A stretch of 64,000 nucleotides of DNA from Nocardioides aromaticivorans (GCF_013408525.1 NZ_JACBZM010000001.1:4408501-4472500); one strand, 5' to 3'; positions 17,842 to 25,656 are shown, counted from the first letter of the stretch. The notes: generated by a model from the sequence alone, not told the origin. A program made the numbers and translations.

Positions 17842-18489
17842 GGTGCGCTGCAGCACGCGCAGCGAGCCGACCGCCTCCACCTCGGTGAAGGCGCCGCTCG
17901 CGAGCGCGGGCAGGTAGATCAGCTCGTACGGCGGGCGGCCGCCGTCGGCCGGGTCCGGGAAGACGTCGTGGATGGCGAGATAGCCGCCCGCGTCGACCCA
18001 GTGAGCCCAGCCGGCGAAGTCGTCACGCGCCGGCTGCTCGCCGTGGCCGCCGTCGATGAACAGCAGCGACAGCGGCGTGCGCCAGTGCGCCGCCACCGAC
18101 GTCGACTGGCCGACGATCGCGATCACGTGGTCCTCGAGCCCGGCCCGGGCGATATTCCTGCGGAACTCGCCGAGGGTGTCCATCAGGCCGAGTTCGGGGT
18201 CGACGACGCTGGCGTCGTGGTGCTCCCAGCCGGCCTGGTTCTCCTCGGAGCCGCGGTGGTGGTCGACGGTGAAGACGACGGCCGTCGTACCGGTGGCGGC
18301 GGTGACCTGCTGCGCGGCCGCGCCGAGGTAGATGCCCGACTTGCCGCAGTAGGTGCCGACCTCGAGGGCGGGACCGTGCGGGAGGCGCTCGAGGGCGACC
18401 CGGTGGAGGAGCGCGCCCTCGTCCTCGGGCATGAAGCCCTTGGCGTCGCGGGCGTGTTCCAGCAGGTCGGACGGCATGGTGTCGGTCAC
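17812..18489 (-). CDS. class I SAM-dependent methyltransferase (Methyltransf_24-like)
   Basis: A 225-residue protein with an N-terminal helical part and a Rossmann core: ALEVGTYCGKSGIYLG near residue 42, FTVDHHRGSEENQAGW near 73, and LLFIDGGHGEQPARDDFAGW with the metal-binding-like IDGGH-D pattern of cephalosporin hydroxylase/O-methyltransferase-like enzymes. The start is set at GTG 18489, six bases after a -10-like TAGAGT, suggesting a leaderless message. GTG 18495 and ATG 18477 are alternatives. It is divergent from fadE34 and shares its KstR box. Substrate unknown. Confidence 0.75.
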   Translation of the reverse strand: MTDTMPSDLLEHARDAKGFMPEDEGALLHRVALERLPHGPALEVGTYCGKSGIYLGAAAQQVTAATGTTAVVFTVDHHRGSEENQAGWEHHDASVVDPELGLMDTLGEFRRNIARAGLEDHVIAIVGQSTSVAAHWRTPLSLLFIDGGHGEQPARDDFAGWAHWVDAGGYLAIHDVFPDPADGGRPPYELIYLPALASGAFTEVEAVGSLRVLQRTSGAAGDPLA

Positions 18490-18495
18490 CCGCAC

Positions 18496-18526
18496 ACTCT
18501 AGTAGAGTTAGAACGCGTTCTAGTTT
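18496..18526. promoter_or_regulatory. KstR box with divergent -10 elements (methyltransferase / fadE34)
   Basis: TAGAACGCGTTCTA (18509-18522) matches the KstR motif exactly. On the plus strand a -10-like TAGTTT (18521-18526) begins inside the box and would serve fadE34. On the minus strand TAGAGT (18501-18496) precedes the methyltransferase GTG by six bases. One repressor site could thus control both directions, although the minus-strand -10 lies about eight bases outside the box. Confidence 0.7.
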
Positions 18527-18570
18527 CTCGCTCCGCTGGTTGAGGTGCGAGCGCAGCGAGCCTCGAGACC
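18527..18570. repeat. Nocardioides-type repeat hairpin in the fadE34 leader
   Basis: CTCGCTCCGCT (18527-18537) pairs with AGCGCAGCGAG (18550-18560) in 10 of 11 positions across a 12-base loop, and is followed by CCTCGAGACC. I recall sequences like ggttgaggtgcgagcgcagcgag as a dispersed repeat in Nocardioides genomes, but only one full copy is in this window. It lies between the fadE34 -10 and its ribosome site (CAGGAG), so it would be in the mRNA leader. Confidence 0.55.
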
Positions 18571-18581
18571 CCAGGAGTGCC

Positions 18582-20621
18582 ATGTCCCTCGGTATCAGTG
18601 ACGACCAGGTCGAGCTCGCCGACAGCCTGCGCAAGTGGGCCGCCAGCATCGGGCCGGTCGAGGCCGTGCGCGCGGCCGAGGGCGACGCGGGCGCCGACTT
18701 CGCGGCCGTGTGGGCGGCCGTCGAGGAGATGGGTGTCGCGGCGATCGCCGCCCCGGAGTCGGCCGGCGGTGGGGGCGGCACCGTCCTCGACCAGGCGGTC
18801 GCGCTCGAGGCGTGCGCCCACGAGCTGGTCCCCGGTGGCCTGCTCGGCGCGGCGATCGGCGGCGTGCTCACCGGCCGACCGGGCCGCCACGGCGTGCAGG
18901 TCCACCCCGGTGGTGCGGTCTGGGACGGCGGTACGGCGACCGAGCTGCTGCTGCTCGACGACGGGGAGGTCGCGGCCGAGGTCGGCGTCGACCTCAGCGC
19001 CCGGCACGCGCGCGTGTCGGGTGGCACGCCGGCCGCCGCGGCGGACGAGCGACGACGCCTGCTCGCGGTGACCCTCGCTGCGGCCGAAGCCGCCGGCGTG
19101 GCCCGCTGGTGCCTCGAGACCGCCGTCGACTACGCGAAGGTGCGCGAGCAGTTCGGGCAGAGGATCGGTGCCTTCCAGGCCATCAAGCACCTCTGTGCGC
19201 AGATGCTCGAGACCGCCGAGTCGGTGACCGCGGCCGCGTGGGACGCCGCGGCCGCCGCCACGGCGCTGGACGAGGGCGCAGGCGACGACGCCCAGTGGGC
19301 CTTCGCCGCCGACGTCGCCCAGGCCACGTGCTTCGACGGCGCCGTCGAGGTCGCCAAGTCCTGCATCCAGGTGCTCGGCGGCATCGGGTTCACCTACGAG
19401 CACGACGCCCACCTCTACCTGCGCCGGGCGCTGACCCTGCGCGCGCTCGTCGGCTCCTCCGACGCCGCGGCCGAGCGGATCACCGCCGCCGCCGTCTCCG
19501 GTGTACGACGCCAGGTCGACGTCGACCTCGAGGGCCGCGACGCCGCGGTCCGACCCGAGGCCCGGGCCACCGCGGAGCGGATCGGGTCGCTGGAGCCGGC
19601 GGACCAGCGCGCGGCGCTGGTCGATGCGGGCTACCTGACACCGCACTGGCCGGCGCCCTACGGGCTCGGCGCCGATCCGACCCTGCAGATCGTGATCGAC
19701 CAGGAGCTGGGCCGGGCCGGCGTCGTACGGCCGGACCTGGTGATCGCCGGCTGGGCGGTCCCGACGATCCTGTCCCACGGCACGGACGCCCAGCGCGAGC
19801 GCTTCGTGCGCCCGTCACTGCTCGGCGAGCTGACCTGGTGCCAGCTGTTCTCGGAGCCCGGCTCCGGGTCCGACCTCGCGTCGCTGCGCACCCGTGCGAC
19901 CCGGGTCGAGGGGGGTTGGTCGCTGACCGGCCAGAAGGTGTGGACGTCGGTGGCCGAGCGGGCGGACTGGGGCATCTGCCTGGCCCGCACGGACCCGGAC
20001 GCGCCGCAGCACAAGGGCATCACCTACTTCCTGGTCGACATGCGCTCGGCCGGCATCGAGGTCCGCCCGCTGCGGGAGATCACCGGCGAGGCGCTCTTCA
20101 ACGAGGTCTTCCTCGACGAGGTGTTCGTGCCCGACGAGTGCGTCGTGGCCGAGCCCGGCGACGGCTGGCGGCTGGCCCGCACCACGCTCGCCAACGAGCG
20201 GGTCGCGATGGCGAGCGCCCGGCTCACCAAGAGCGTCGAGCGGGCCGTCGAGCTGGCCGCGTCGCGCGACCTCGGCGCCGTCGCCCGGGTCCAGGTCGGC
20301 CACCAGGTCGCGCTGGCGACGGTCTGCGCCCTGCTCGGCGTGCGGACCACCCTGCGCGCCCTCGGCGGCCACGGCCCCGGCGCGGAGTCGAGCGTGGCGA
20401 AGCTGCTCGGCGTCCGCAGCCGTCAGGACTCCTCCGAGCTGGTCGTGAGGCTGCAGGGTGACGAGCTCGCCCTGCTCGGCGCGATCGGCAAGGAGTCGGG
20501 CGACCCGCTCGCCGCCGACGTGTGGGAGCAGCTCAACACCCGGTGCCTCTCGATCGCCGGCGGCACCACGCAGATCCTGCGCAATGTGGCGGGGGAGCGG
20601 ATCCTGGGCCTGCCGCGCTAG
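18582..20621 (+). CDS. fadE34: FadE34/ChsE3-like double-domain acyl-CoA dehydrogenase
   Basis: A 679-residue acyl-CoA dehydrogenase made of two ACAD modules in one chain. The N-terminal half (about 1-320) has YAKVREQFGQRIGAFQAIKH and GGIGFTYEHDAHLYLRR; the C-terminal half (about 345-679) has the FAD-contact motif QLFSEPGSGSDLASLRTRA, QKVWTSVAERADWG and NEVFLDEVFVPDECVV. FadE34 (ChsE3, Rv3573c) of M. tuberculosis is also a single ~700-residue double ACAD, acts on cholesterol side-chain CoA esters, and lies next to kstR. That context match is strong. ATG follows CAGGAG. Confidence 0.85.
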   Translation: MSLGISDDQVELADSLRKWAASIGPVEAVRAAEGDAGADFAAVWAAVEEMGVAAIAAPESAGGGGGTVLDQAVALEACAHELVPGGLLGAAIGGVLTGRPGRHGVQVHPGGAVWDGGTATELLLLDDGEVAAEVGVDLSARHARVSGGTPAAAADERRRLLAVTLAAAEAAGVARWCLETAVDYAKVREQFGQRIGAFQAIKHLCAQMLETAESVTAAAWDAAAAATALDEGAGDDAQWAFAADVAQATCFDGAVEVAKSCIQVLGGIGFTYEHDAHLYLRRALTLRALVGSSDAAAERITAAAVSGVRRQVDVDLEGRDAAVRPEARATAERIGSLEPADQRAALVDAGYLTPHWPAPYGLGADPTLQIVIDQELGRAGVVRPDLVIAGWAVPTILSHGTDAQRERFVRPSLLGELTWCQLFSEPGSGSDLASLRTRATRVEGGWSLTGQKVWTSVAERADWGICLARTDPDAPQHKGITYFLVDMRSAGIEVRPLREITGEALFNEVFLDEVFVPDECVVAEPGDGWRLARTTLANERVAMASARLTKSVERAVELAASRDLGAVARVQVGHQVALATVCALLGVRTTLRALGGHGPGAESSVAKLLGVRSRQDSSELVVRLQGDELALLGAIGKESGDPLAADVWEQLNTRCLSIAGGTTQILRNVAGERILGLPR

Positions 20622-20657
20622 TCAAGTGAGCTCCGCGGGAGCCTGCTGCTCCCGGCG

Positions 20658-21959
20658 CTACGGCTGGCCGGCAGCGCGGCGAGAGGCACTCTCCGGCAGC
20701 TTGCTGCCTCCACCGGTGCCGGAGACGCGCTCGGCCCGATGGCGGAGCCAGTGCCAGGTCAGGAACCGGTCGGTCGCGCGCACGAGGTGCTGCGAGCGGA
20801 TCGACGGGAACACGTCGAACGCGTGCTGGGCGCCCGGCAGCTCGGCGTACACGACCGTCCGCTTGGACGTGGCGCGCAGCGCCTGCGCGAACGCGCGCGC
20901 CTGCCCGGGGTCGACGAGCGTGTCGCGGGAGCCGTGGACGACGAAGAAGTCCGGGTCGTCCGGCGTCACCCGCAGCAGGGGAGAGGCCGCCTCGAACAGC
21001 TCCGGGTCGTCGGCGAACCGGCGCTTCGCGATCCGGGGCGCGAGGAACTTGTCGCGCATCAGCTCGGCCGACCGCAACCCGGTCGCGCCGGCCCAGTCGT
21101 AGACCCCGTAGTAGGGCACGGCCGCCTGGACCGCGGTGTCGGCGTCCTCGAACCCGGGCTGGAACTCGGGGGCGTTGGGCGTCACGGCCGCCAGGGCGGT
21201 GAGGTGCCCGCCGGCGGAGCCGCCGGTGATCGCGATGTACGACGGGTCGCCGCCGTAGTCGGCGATGTTCTCCCGGATCCACGCGATCGCCGCCTTGACG
21301 TCGATGATCTGCGCCGGCCACGGGTCGCGCGGGGCGAGCCGGTAGTTGATGGCCACGCACACCCAGCCCTTGGCGGCCATGTGCTGCATCAGCGGGAGAC
21401 CCTGCTGGTCCTTGTTGCCGATCGTCCAGCCACCGCCGTGGACCTGCAGCAGGACGGGTGCGCCGCTGCCGGGGGTGACCTCCGAGGTGTAGACGTCGAG
21501 CAGGCCGCGCCGGCCGTGCGGCGCGAACCGGATGTTGCGGTGCACCTCGACGCCGGCCCTGCGGGCGGCCCGGCCGAAGGCGAACGGGTTGGCGATGCTC
21601 CGCCACGGCGTGGCCAGGTCCGCCGGGGTCGGCTTGGCGTCCAGCTGCTCCACGTAGTCGACGCCGAGCCCCTCGACCAGCGCGTCCTCCGCGTCGCGGA
21701 CGGCCTCGCGGCTCTGCTTGACGAGGTAGGCCAGGCCGGCGGCCGAGGCGCCGGCGAGCGCCAGGCCCCGCCAGTCCCGGCGCGAGGCGCGCAGGTGTGC
21801 TGCGGCATCGGCGGCGGTCAGCCCCAGCACGTGGGGGGCGAGCTCACCGGTGAGCCAGCCGGCGAAGAAGGCCGGGATGCCGGCGCGGAAGCCGGGGAGG
21901 GGACGGATGGCGTTGGCTGTCAACGCGGCGGTGATCGCCTGGCGCCGTACGAATCCCAT
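20658..21959 (-). CDS. LipC-like HSL-family carboxylesterase
   Basis: A 433-residue alpha/beta-hydrolase of the hormone-sensitive-lipase family. Oxyanion motif HGGG at residues 174-177, nucleophile elbow G246-G-S248-A-G250, an acid near VHGSRDTLVDPGQA and the catalytic His in GAQHAFDVF. An N-terminal extension of about 130 residues with hydrophobic stretches precedes the core, as in mycobacterial LipC. Residues about 409-430 are encoded by a dispersed repeat (20670-20733), so the tail GGSKLPESASRRAAGQP is probably not part of the ancestral fold. In M. tuberculosis lipC (Rv0220) neighbours a wax ester synthase/DGAT gene; the two are neighbours here too. Confidence 0.82.
   Translation of the reverse strand: MGFVRRQAITAALTANAIRPLPGFRAGIPAFFAGWLTGELAPHVLGLTAADAAAHLRASRRDWRGLALAGASAAGLAYLVKQSREAVRDAEDALVEGLGVDYVEQLDAKPTPADLATPWRSIANPFAFGRAARRAGVEVHRNIRFAPHGRRGLLDVYTSEVTPGSGAPVLLQVHGGGWTIGNKDQQGLPLMQHMAAKGWVCVAINYRLAPRDPWPAQIIDVKAAIAWIRENIADYGGDPSYIAITGGSAGGHLTALAAVTPNAPEFQPGFEDADTAVQAAVPYYGVYDWAGATGLRSAELMRDKFLAPRIAKRRFADDPELFEAASPLLRVTPDDPDFFVVHGSRDTLVDPGQARAFAQALRATSKRTVVYAELPGAQHAFDVFPSIRSQHLVRATDRFLTWHWLRHRAERVSGTGGGSKLPESASRRAAGQP
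20670..20733. repeat. dispersed hairpin repeat, copy B, inside the esterase 3' end
   Basis: Second copy of the element at 13836-13898: GGCAGCGCGGCG, then CCGGCAGCTTGCTGCC with the hairpin GGCAGC-TT-GCTGCC (20695-20708), then AGACGCGCTCG. The linker bases differ from copy A. Here the element lies within the reading frame of the minus-strand esterase, close to its stop, and downstream of the convergent fadE34 gene. Read on the minus strand it encodes GGSKLPESASRRAA; copy A read the same way gives GGSKLPGAGSRRAA. Confidence 0.72.
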
Positions 21960-21991
21960 GACCCGAGGGTATCCGGATCGTTGTGGGAAAC

Positions 21992-22009
21992 TGATACCCG
22001 TTCTAGTTT
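21992..22009 (+). promoter_or_regulatory. degenerate KstR box with -10 upstream of the DGAT gene
   Basis: TGATACCCGTTCTA (21992-22005) fits the KstR motif except that AAC is TAC. It overlaps a -10-like TAGTTT (22004-22009) with exactly the geometry seen upstream of fadE34. It lies between the divergent esterase (ATG 21959) and DGAT (ATG 22026) genes. One half-site is imperfect, so binding may be weak. Confidence 0.5.
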
Positions 22010-22025
22010 CTATGGGGGTCACGGA

Positions 22026-23426
22026 ATGGACCGGCTGTCGGGGCTCGACGCGAGCTTCCTCTACCTCGAGACGCCCGCGCAGCTGATGCACGTGTGCGCG
22101 GTGATGGTGCTCGACCCGGCGACGATGACGTCGCCGTACACGTTCGCAGCGCTCCAGGACAGGATCGGCGAGGCCGTCCGCGACGTCCCCGGCTTCACGC
22201 GCAAGATCCGCGGCGTCCCGCTCGGCCTGGACCACCCGGTCTGGGTGCGCGACCGCAACTTCGACATCGAGCGCCACGTGCACCGGCTCGCGGTCCCCAC
22301 CCCGGGCGGGTACGCCGAGCTGATGGACCTGTGCGCCCACCTGGCCTCGCTCCCGCTCGACCGCTCGCGGCCGCTGTGGGAGATGTGGGTGATCGAGGGC
22401 TACCGCGACGCCGACGGCGACGAGAAGGTCGTCGTCTTCGCCAAGATGCACCACGCCACCGTCGACGGCGTCTCCGGCGCCAACCTGATCTCCCACCTGT
22501 GCTCGATCGAGCCGGACGCCGCGCCGCTGGCGCCCGTCGAGCAGCGCCACCCCCGCGACCCGGGCCGCGGCGAGCTGCTCGGCCGTGCCGTCATCGGTAC
22601 GGCGACCCGGCCGGTCACCCTCGTCAAGGTGCTCAAGCCGTCGGCCGAGCTGGTCACCAAGAGCATCGGCCGCGCCCGCCGCGGCACGGCGATGGCCGCC
22701 CCGTTCTCCGCGCCGCGGACCTCGTTCAACGGCACGATCACCTCGCACCGCTCGATTGCCATGGCGGACCTCGACCTCGACGAGATCCGGCGGATCAAGA
22801 AGGCGACCGGGACCACGGTCAACGACGTCGTCCTCGCGATCGCCGGAGGGGCGCTGCGGGCCTACCTTGCCGAGCGCGACGAGCTGCCGTCGTCCTCCCT
22901 GCTCGCCACCGTGCCGGTGAGCGTGCGCGACTCCTCGCGCCGCTCGGGCGGCGCCAACAAGGTGTCGGCGCTGTTCACCAAGCTCGGCACCGACATCGAC
23001 GACCCGCTCGAGCGGCTGCACATGCTCGCCGAGCGCAACCAGAACGCCAAGGAGCACCACAACGCGATCAGCGCCGACGCGCTGCAGGACTGGGCGGAGT
23101 TCGCCGCGCCGCGGACCTTCGGCCTCGCGGTGCGGACCTACGCCAACCTGCGCCTCGCCGAGCGGCACCCGGTCGTGCACAACCTCGTCATCTCCAACGT
23201 GCCCGGCCCGCCGATCCCGCTCTACTTCATGGGGGCGCGCATCGAGGCGCTCTGCCCGCTCGGGCCGGTCTTCCACGGCGCCGGGCTGAACATCACGGTG
23301 ATGTCCAACGCCGGCCAGATGCACGTCGGCGCCATCGCCTGCCGGGAGTCGATGCCGGACACCGACGCCCTGGTCCGGCACTTCCCGGCCGAGCTCGAGC
23401 GGCTCAGCGAGGCCGTCGGCGACTGA
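22026..23426 (+). CDS. wax ester synthase/diacylglycerol acyltransferase (WS/DGAT)
   Basis: A 466-residue bacterial WS/DGAT. The acyltransferase motif HHxxxDG is H142-H143-ATV-D147-G148. The family N-terminus (MDRLSGLDASFLYLETPAQLMHV), the PLDRSRPLWE block, and the C-terminal NLVISNVPGPPIPLY are all present at normal length. It esterifies acyl-CoA to diacylglycerol or fatty alcohol, making storage lipid. Next to a lipC-like esterase and under a KstR-like box, it may store acyl chains liberated from sterol esters. GGGGG precedes ATG 22026. Confidence 0.9.
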   Translation: MDRLSGLDASFLYLETPAQLMHVCAVMVLDPATMTSPYTFAALQDRIGEAVRDVPGFTRKIRGVPLGLDHPVWVRDRNFDIERHVHRLAVPTPGGYAELMDLCAHLASLPLDRSRPLWEMWVIEGYRDADGDEKVVVFAKMHHATVDGVSGANLISHLCSIEPDAAPLAPVEQRHPRDPGRGELLGRAVIGTATRPVTLVKVLKPSAELVTKSIGRARRGTAMAAPFSAPRTSFNGTITSHRSIAMADLDLDEIRRIKKATGTTVNDVVLAIAGGALRAYLAERDELPSSSLLATVPVSVRDSSRRSGGANKVSALFTKLGTDIDDPLERLHMLAERNQNAKEHHNAISADALQDWAEFAAPRTFGLAVRTYANLRLAERHPVVHNLVISNVPGPPIPLYFMGARIEALCPLGPVFHGAGLNITVMSNAGQMHVGAIACRESMPDTDALVRHFPAELERLSEAVGD

Positions 23427-23487
23427 ACGGGTCGTGAACGCTCCGGGCCGGTCCGCTGCTGAATGGTTGAGGTCGGCCCTGCCCGGA

Positions 23488-23493
23488 TAGGCT
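23488..23493 (+). promoter_or_regulatory. -10 element for the DUF475 gene (leaderless start)
   Basis: TAGGCT lies seven bases before ATG 23501, the spacing of a leaderless actinobacterial transcript. No ribosome-binding site is seen before the ATG, which fits. A TTGAGG 15 bases upstream of the hexamer is a weak -35. Confidence 0.5.
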
Positions 23494-23500
23494 GCGCGCC

Positions 23501-24610
23501 ATGATCTTGAGGACCTTCGGGTGGTCGTTCCTGTTCACTGTCGTCGGTGTACTGGGAGCGCTGTGGTACGGCGGTGCCGAGGGCGCCTTCATCGCGGCGA
23601 TCCTGATCGTCCTCGAGGTGTCGCTGTCCTTCGACAACGCCGTGGTGAACGCCAAGGTGCTCGAGCGGATGTCGGAGTTCTGGCGCCACGTCTTCCTGAC
23701 GGTCGGCGTCGTGATCGCCGTGTTCGGCATGCGCCTGGTGTTCCCCTTCGTGGTCGTCGCGGTCGCGGCGAGCCTGTCGCCGGTCGAGGTCATCGACCTG
23801 GCGCTGGAGAAGGGTGACCCGGACACGCCCGGCACCTACGGCTACATCCTCGCCCACGCGCACCACACGATCGCCGCCTTCGGCGGCATGTTCCTGATGA
23901 TGATCTTCCTCAACTGGGTCTTCGAGGAGAAGGACATCCTCTGGCTGCGCTTCATCGAGAAGCCGCTGGAGAAGGCCGGCAAGATCGACGCGCTCTCGGT
24001 GATCATCGCCATCGCCGCCCTGTTCGGCTCGGCCAAGGCCTTCGCGGGTGAGCACGAGGCGGCGGTCCTGACGGCCGGCCTGCTCGGCATGCTGTCCTAT
24101 CTCGTGGTCAACGGCCTGGCGACGGCGTTCGAGCACGAGGAGGAGGTCCTCGAGGAGCGCTTCGACGAGGACACCAAGGCGCACGGCGGGCAGGTGACGC
24201 TGGCGGTCGGCAAGGCGGCGTTCTTCCTCTTCCTCTACCTCGAGGTCCTCGACGCGAGCTTCAGCTTCGACGGCGTGATCGGCGCGTTCGCCATCACGAC
24301 CGACCCGATCATCATCGCGATCGGCCTCGGCGTGGGCGCTCTCTACGTGCGGTCGCTGACGATCTACCTGGTCCGCAAGGGCACGCTCTCGGACTACGTC
24401 TACCTCGAGCACGGCGCGCACTGGGCCATCGGTGCCCTCGCGGTGCTGCTGATGGTGTCGATCGGCCACGAGATCCCCGAGGTCGTCACCGGCCTGATCG
24501 GTGTCGCGTTCATCGGCGCCGCGTTCATCATGAGCATCGCCCGCAACCGCCGCGAGGGCGACGCGGACGACAACGACACCGACGAGGAGCCGCAGGAGGC
24601 CCTCGCCTGA
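23501..24610 (+). CDS. DUF475 (TerC-superfamily-like) multi-pass membrane protein
   Basis: A 369-residue integral membrane protein with about eight to nine hydrophobic segments and the DUF475/TerC-type acidic motifs within membrane segments: LEVSLSFDNAVVNAKVL near residue 38 and LEVLDASFSFDGVIGAF near 247, each with a Ser-Phe-Asp core. The C-terminus is a short acidic tail. TerC-like proteins are linked to metal export or co-translational metal loading, and DUF475 genes are often near terD, though here the ter locus is 12 kb away. Substrate unknown. Confidence 0.8.
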   Translation: MILRTFGWSFLFTVVGVLGALWYGGAEGAFIAAILIVLEVSLSFDNAVVNAKVLERMSEFWRHVFLTVGVVIAVFGMRLVFPFVVVAVAASLSPVEVIDLALEKGDPDTPGTYGYILAHAHHTIAAFGGMFLMMIFLNWVFEEKDILWLRFIEKPLEKAGKIDALSVIIAIAALFGSAKAFAGEHEAAVLTAGLLGMLSYLVVNGLATAFEHEEEVLEERFDEDTKAHGGQVTLAVGKAAFFLFLYLEVLDASFSFDGVIGAFAITTDPIIIAIGLGVGALYVRSLTIYLVRKGTLSDYVYLEHGAHWAIGALAVLLMVSIGHEIPEVVTGLIGVAFIGAAFIMSIARNRREGDADDNDTDEEPQEALA

Positions 24611-24630
24611 GCGCAGCCCGTCCGCGGGCG

Positions 24631-24662
24631 AGGGGCGTGACGTCGTACGACGTCGCGCCCCT
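24631..24662. terminator. bidirectional intrinsic terminator
   Basis: A 16-base stem AGGGGCGTGACGTCGT / ACGACGTCGCGCCCCT, perfect apart from one G-T pair, with no bases left over in the middle so the tip would open into a short loop. It is followed by TCTGCGTTT. It lies between the convergent DUF475 and hydrolase genes and would serve both. Confidence 0.75.
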
Positions 24663-24695
24663 TCTGCGTTTCCCGAGGGTCGTTCAGGTGGTCGC

Positions 24696-25622
24696 TCAGG
24701 CGGGCGCCGACGGGCGCTGCCGGAAGTCGCGGCGGCGCGCGTTGACCGTCGCCGCGGCCTCGACGAGCTTCGGCACGAACTTCTCCGACGCCAGCACGCA
24801 GCCGGCGTGCCCGTCGTCGACCTCGTGGATCGTCGCGCCCGGGATGGAGCGGGCGAGCGCGATCTGCCGCGAGGTCGGGATCACCCGGTCGCGCATCATC
24901 ACCACGACGGCCGTCGGCACGTCGATCCGCCCGATCCACGGGCGGGAGTGGTGGCGGCCGAGCGCGGCCACCGCTTGCCCGACGGCCCAGGGACTGGTGG
25001 AGCGGAACTCCCGCAGCGCCCACTCGTGCATGTCGGACACCTCGATGTCGACGCCGCGCGCTGCCAGCCGTGCGGCCTTCAGGGCCGTCCGTGAGCGCGA
25101 CACGCCCCGCAGCGCCACCATGGTGGAGCCCATCCCCAGGAAGAAGCCGCGCTCGGCGGGGGTCAGCTGGAAGCGGTCCGTGGTCGCGGCGAGCACGAGT
25201 CCCCGCACGATCCCCGGGTGCTGGCGCCAGACCCGCTGGGCGATGATCGAGCCCATCGAGTAGCCGGCGACGACCACGTCGCGCAGGTCGAGCACCTCGA
25301 CGAGGGCCGCGACGTCGTCGGCGCAGTCGGCGAGCGAGAACTCCTCGCTGCGGATGCCCTGCCCGTGCCAGCGCTGGTCGAGGGTCACCACGCGGAACCG
25401 CCGCGACAGCGGCCGGATCGTCGGGAACCAGGTGAGCAGGCCGGTCGTCCCCAGCGCGTGCAGCAGCACGATGGTGGGGGAGTCGGGGCTCGGGCCGGGC
25501 GTGTCGGTCACCCAAGTCGCACCGCCGCGTCCCGGCAGCTCGACCATCCGGCCTGCCGGGATCGGGGTCCACGGCAGGTAGACCCGGTTGCGCGCGACAT
25601 CCGCGAGTGAGACGACACCCAT
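24696..25622 (-). CDS. alpha/beta-fold hydrolase in the KstR regulon
   Basis: A 308-residue alpha/beta hydrolase. The sequence LLHALGTTGLLTWFPTIRPL carries the oxyanion region, GYSMGS the nucleophile Ser, and DDGHAGCV a likely catalytic His; DRVIP supplies the acid. The length fits esterases or C-C hydrolases, but the HsaD-type pattern is not there, so I do not assign the meta-cleavage step. ATG 25622 is seven bases after a -10-like TAGTCT, i.e. leaderless, and the promoter is shared with the divergent igr-type operon through one KstR box, which ties it to steroid catabolism. Confidence 0.8.
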   Translation of the reverse strand: MGVVSLADVARNRVYLPWTPIPAGRMVELPGRGGATWVTDTPGPSPDSPTIVLLHALGTTGLLTWFPTIRPLSRRFRVVTLDQRWHGQGIRSEEFSLADCADDVAALVEVLDLRDVVVAGYSMGSIIAQRVWRQHPGIVRGLVLAATTDRFQLTPAERGFFLGMGSTMVALRGVSRSRTALKAARLAARGVDIEVSDMHEWALREFRSTSPWAVGQAVAALGRHHSRPWIGRIDVPTAVVVMMRDRVIPTSRQIALARSIPGATIHEVDDGHAGCVLASEKFVPKLVEAAATVNARRRDFRQRPSAPA

Positions 25623-25629
25623 GCGCGTC

Positions 25630-25649
25630 AGACTAGAACACGTTACAGT
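25630..25649. promoter_or_regulatory. bidirectional leaderless promoter on one KstR box
   Basis: The box TAGAACACGTTACA (25634-25647) matches the KstR motif exactly. On the plus strand TACAGT (25644-25649) is followed by seven bases and GTG 25657. On the minus strand TAGTCT (25635-25630) is followed by seven bases and ATG 25622. Both -10 hexamers overlap the ends of the box, so one KstR dimer would close both promoters at once. Confidence 0.78.
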
Positions 25650-25656
25650 TTGTGTC

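Noticed and set aside
21960..23381. Upstream extension of the esterase reading frame
   Set aside because: It runs antisense through the DGAT gene; the ATG at 21959 gives a family-like N-terminus.
20739..23426. An 895-codon open frame on the plus strand through the esterase gene
   Set aside because: Its first two-fifths is the antisense of the esterase with Arg/Pro/Ala-rich sequence; only the part from 22026 is the DGAT gene.
23501..24610. DUF475 gene as part of the ter operon
   Set aside because: It is 12 kb from terD with unrelated genes between and its own promoter and terminator.
24696..25622. HsaD (meta-cleavage hydrolase) for the alpha/beta hydrolase
   Set aside because: The nucleophile and oxyanion regions do not match HsaD as I recall it, and no hsaA, hsaB or hsaC gene is nearby.
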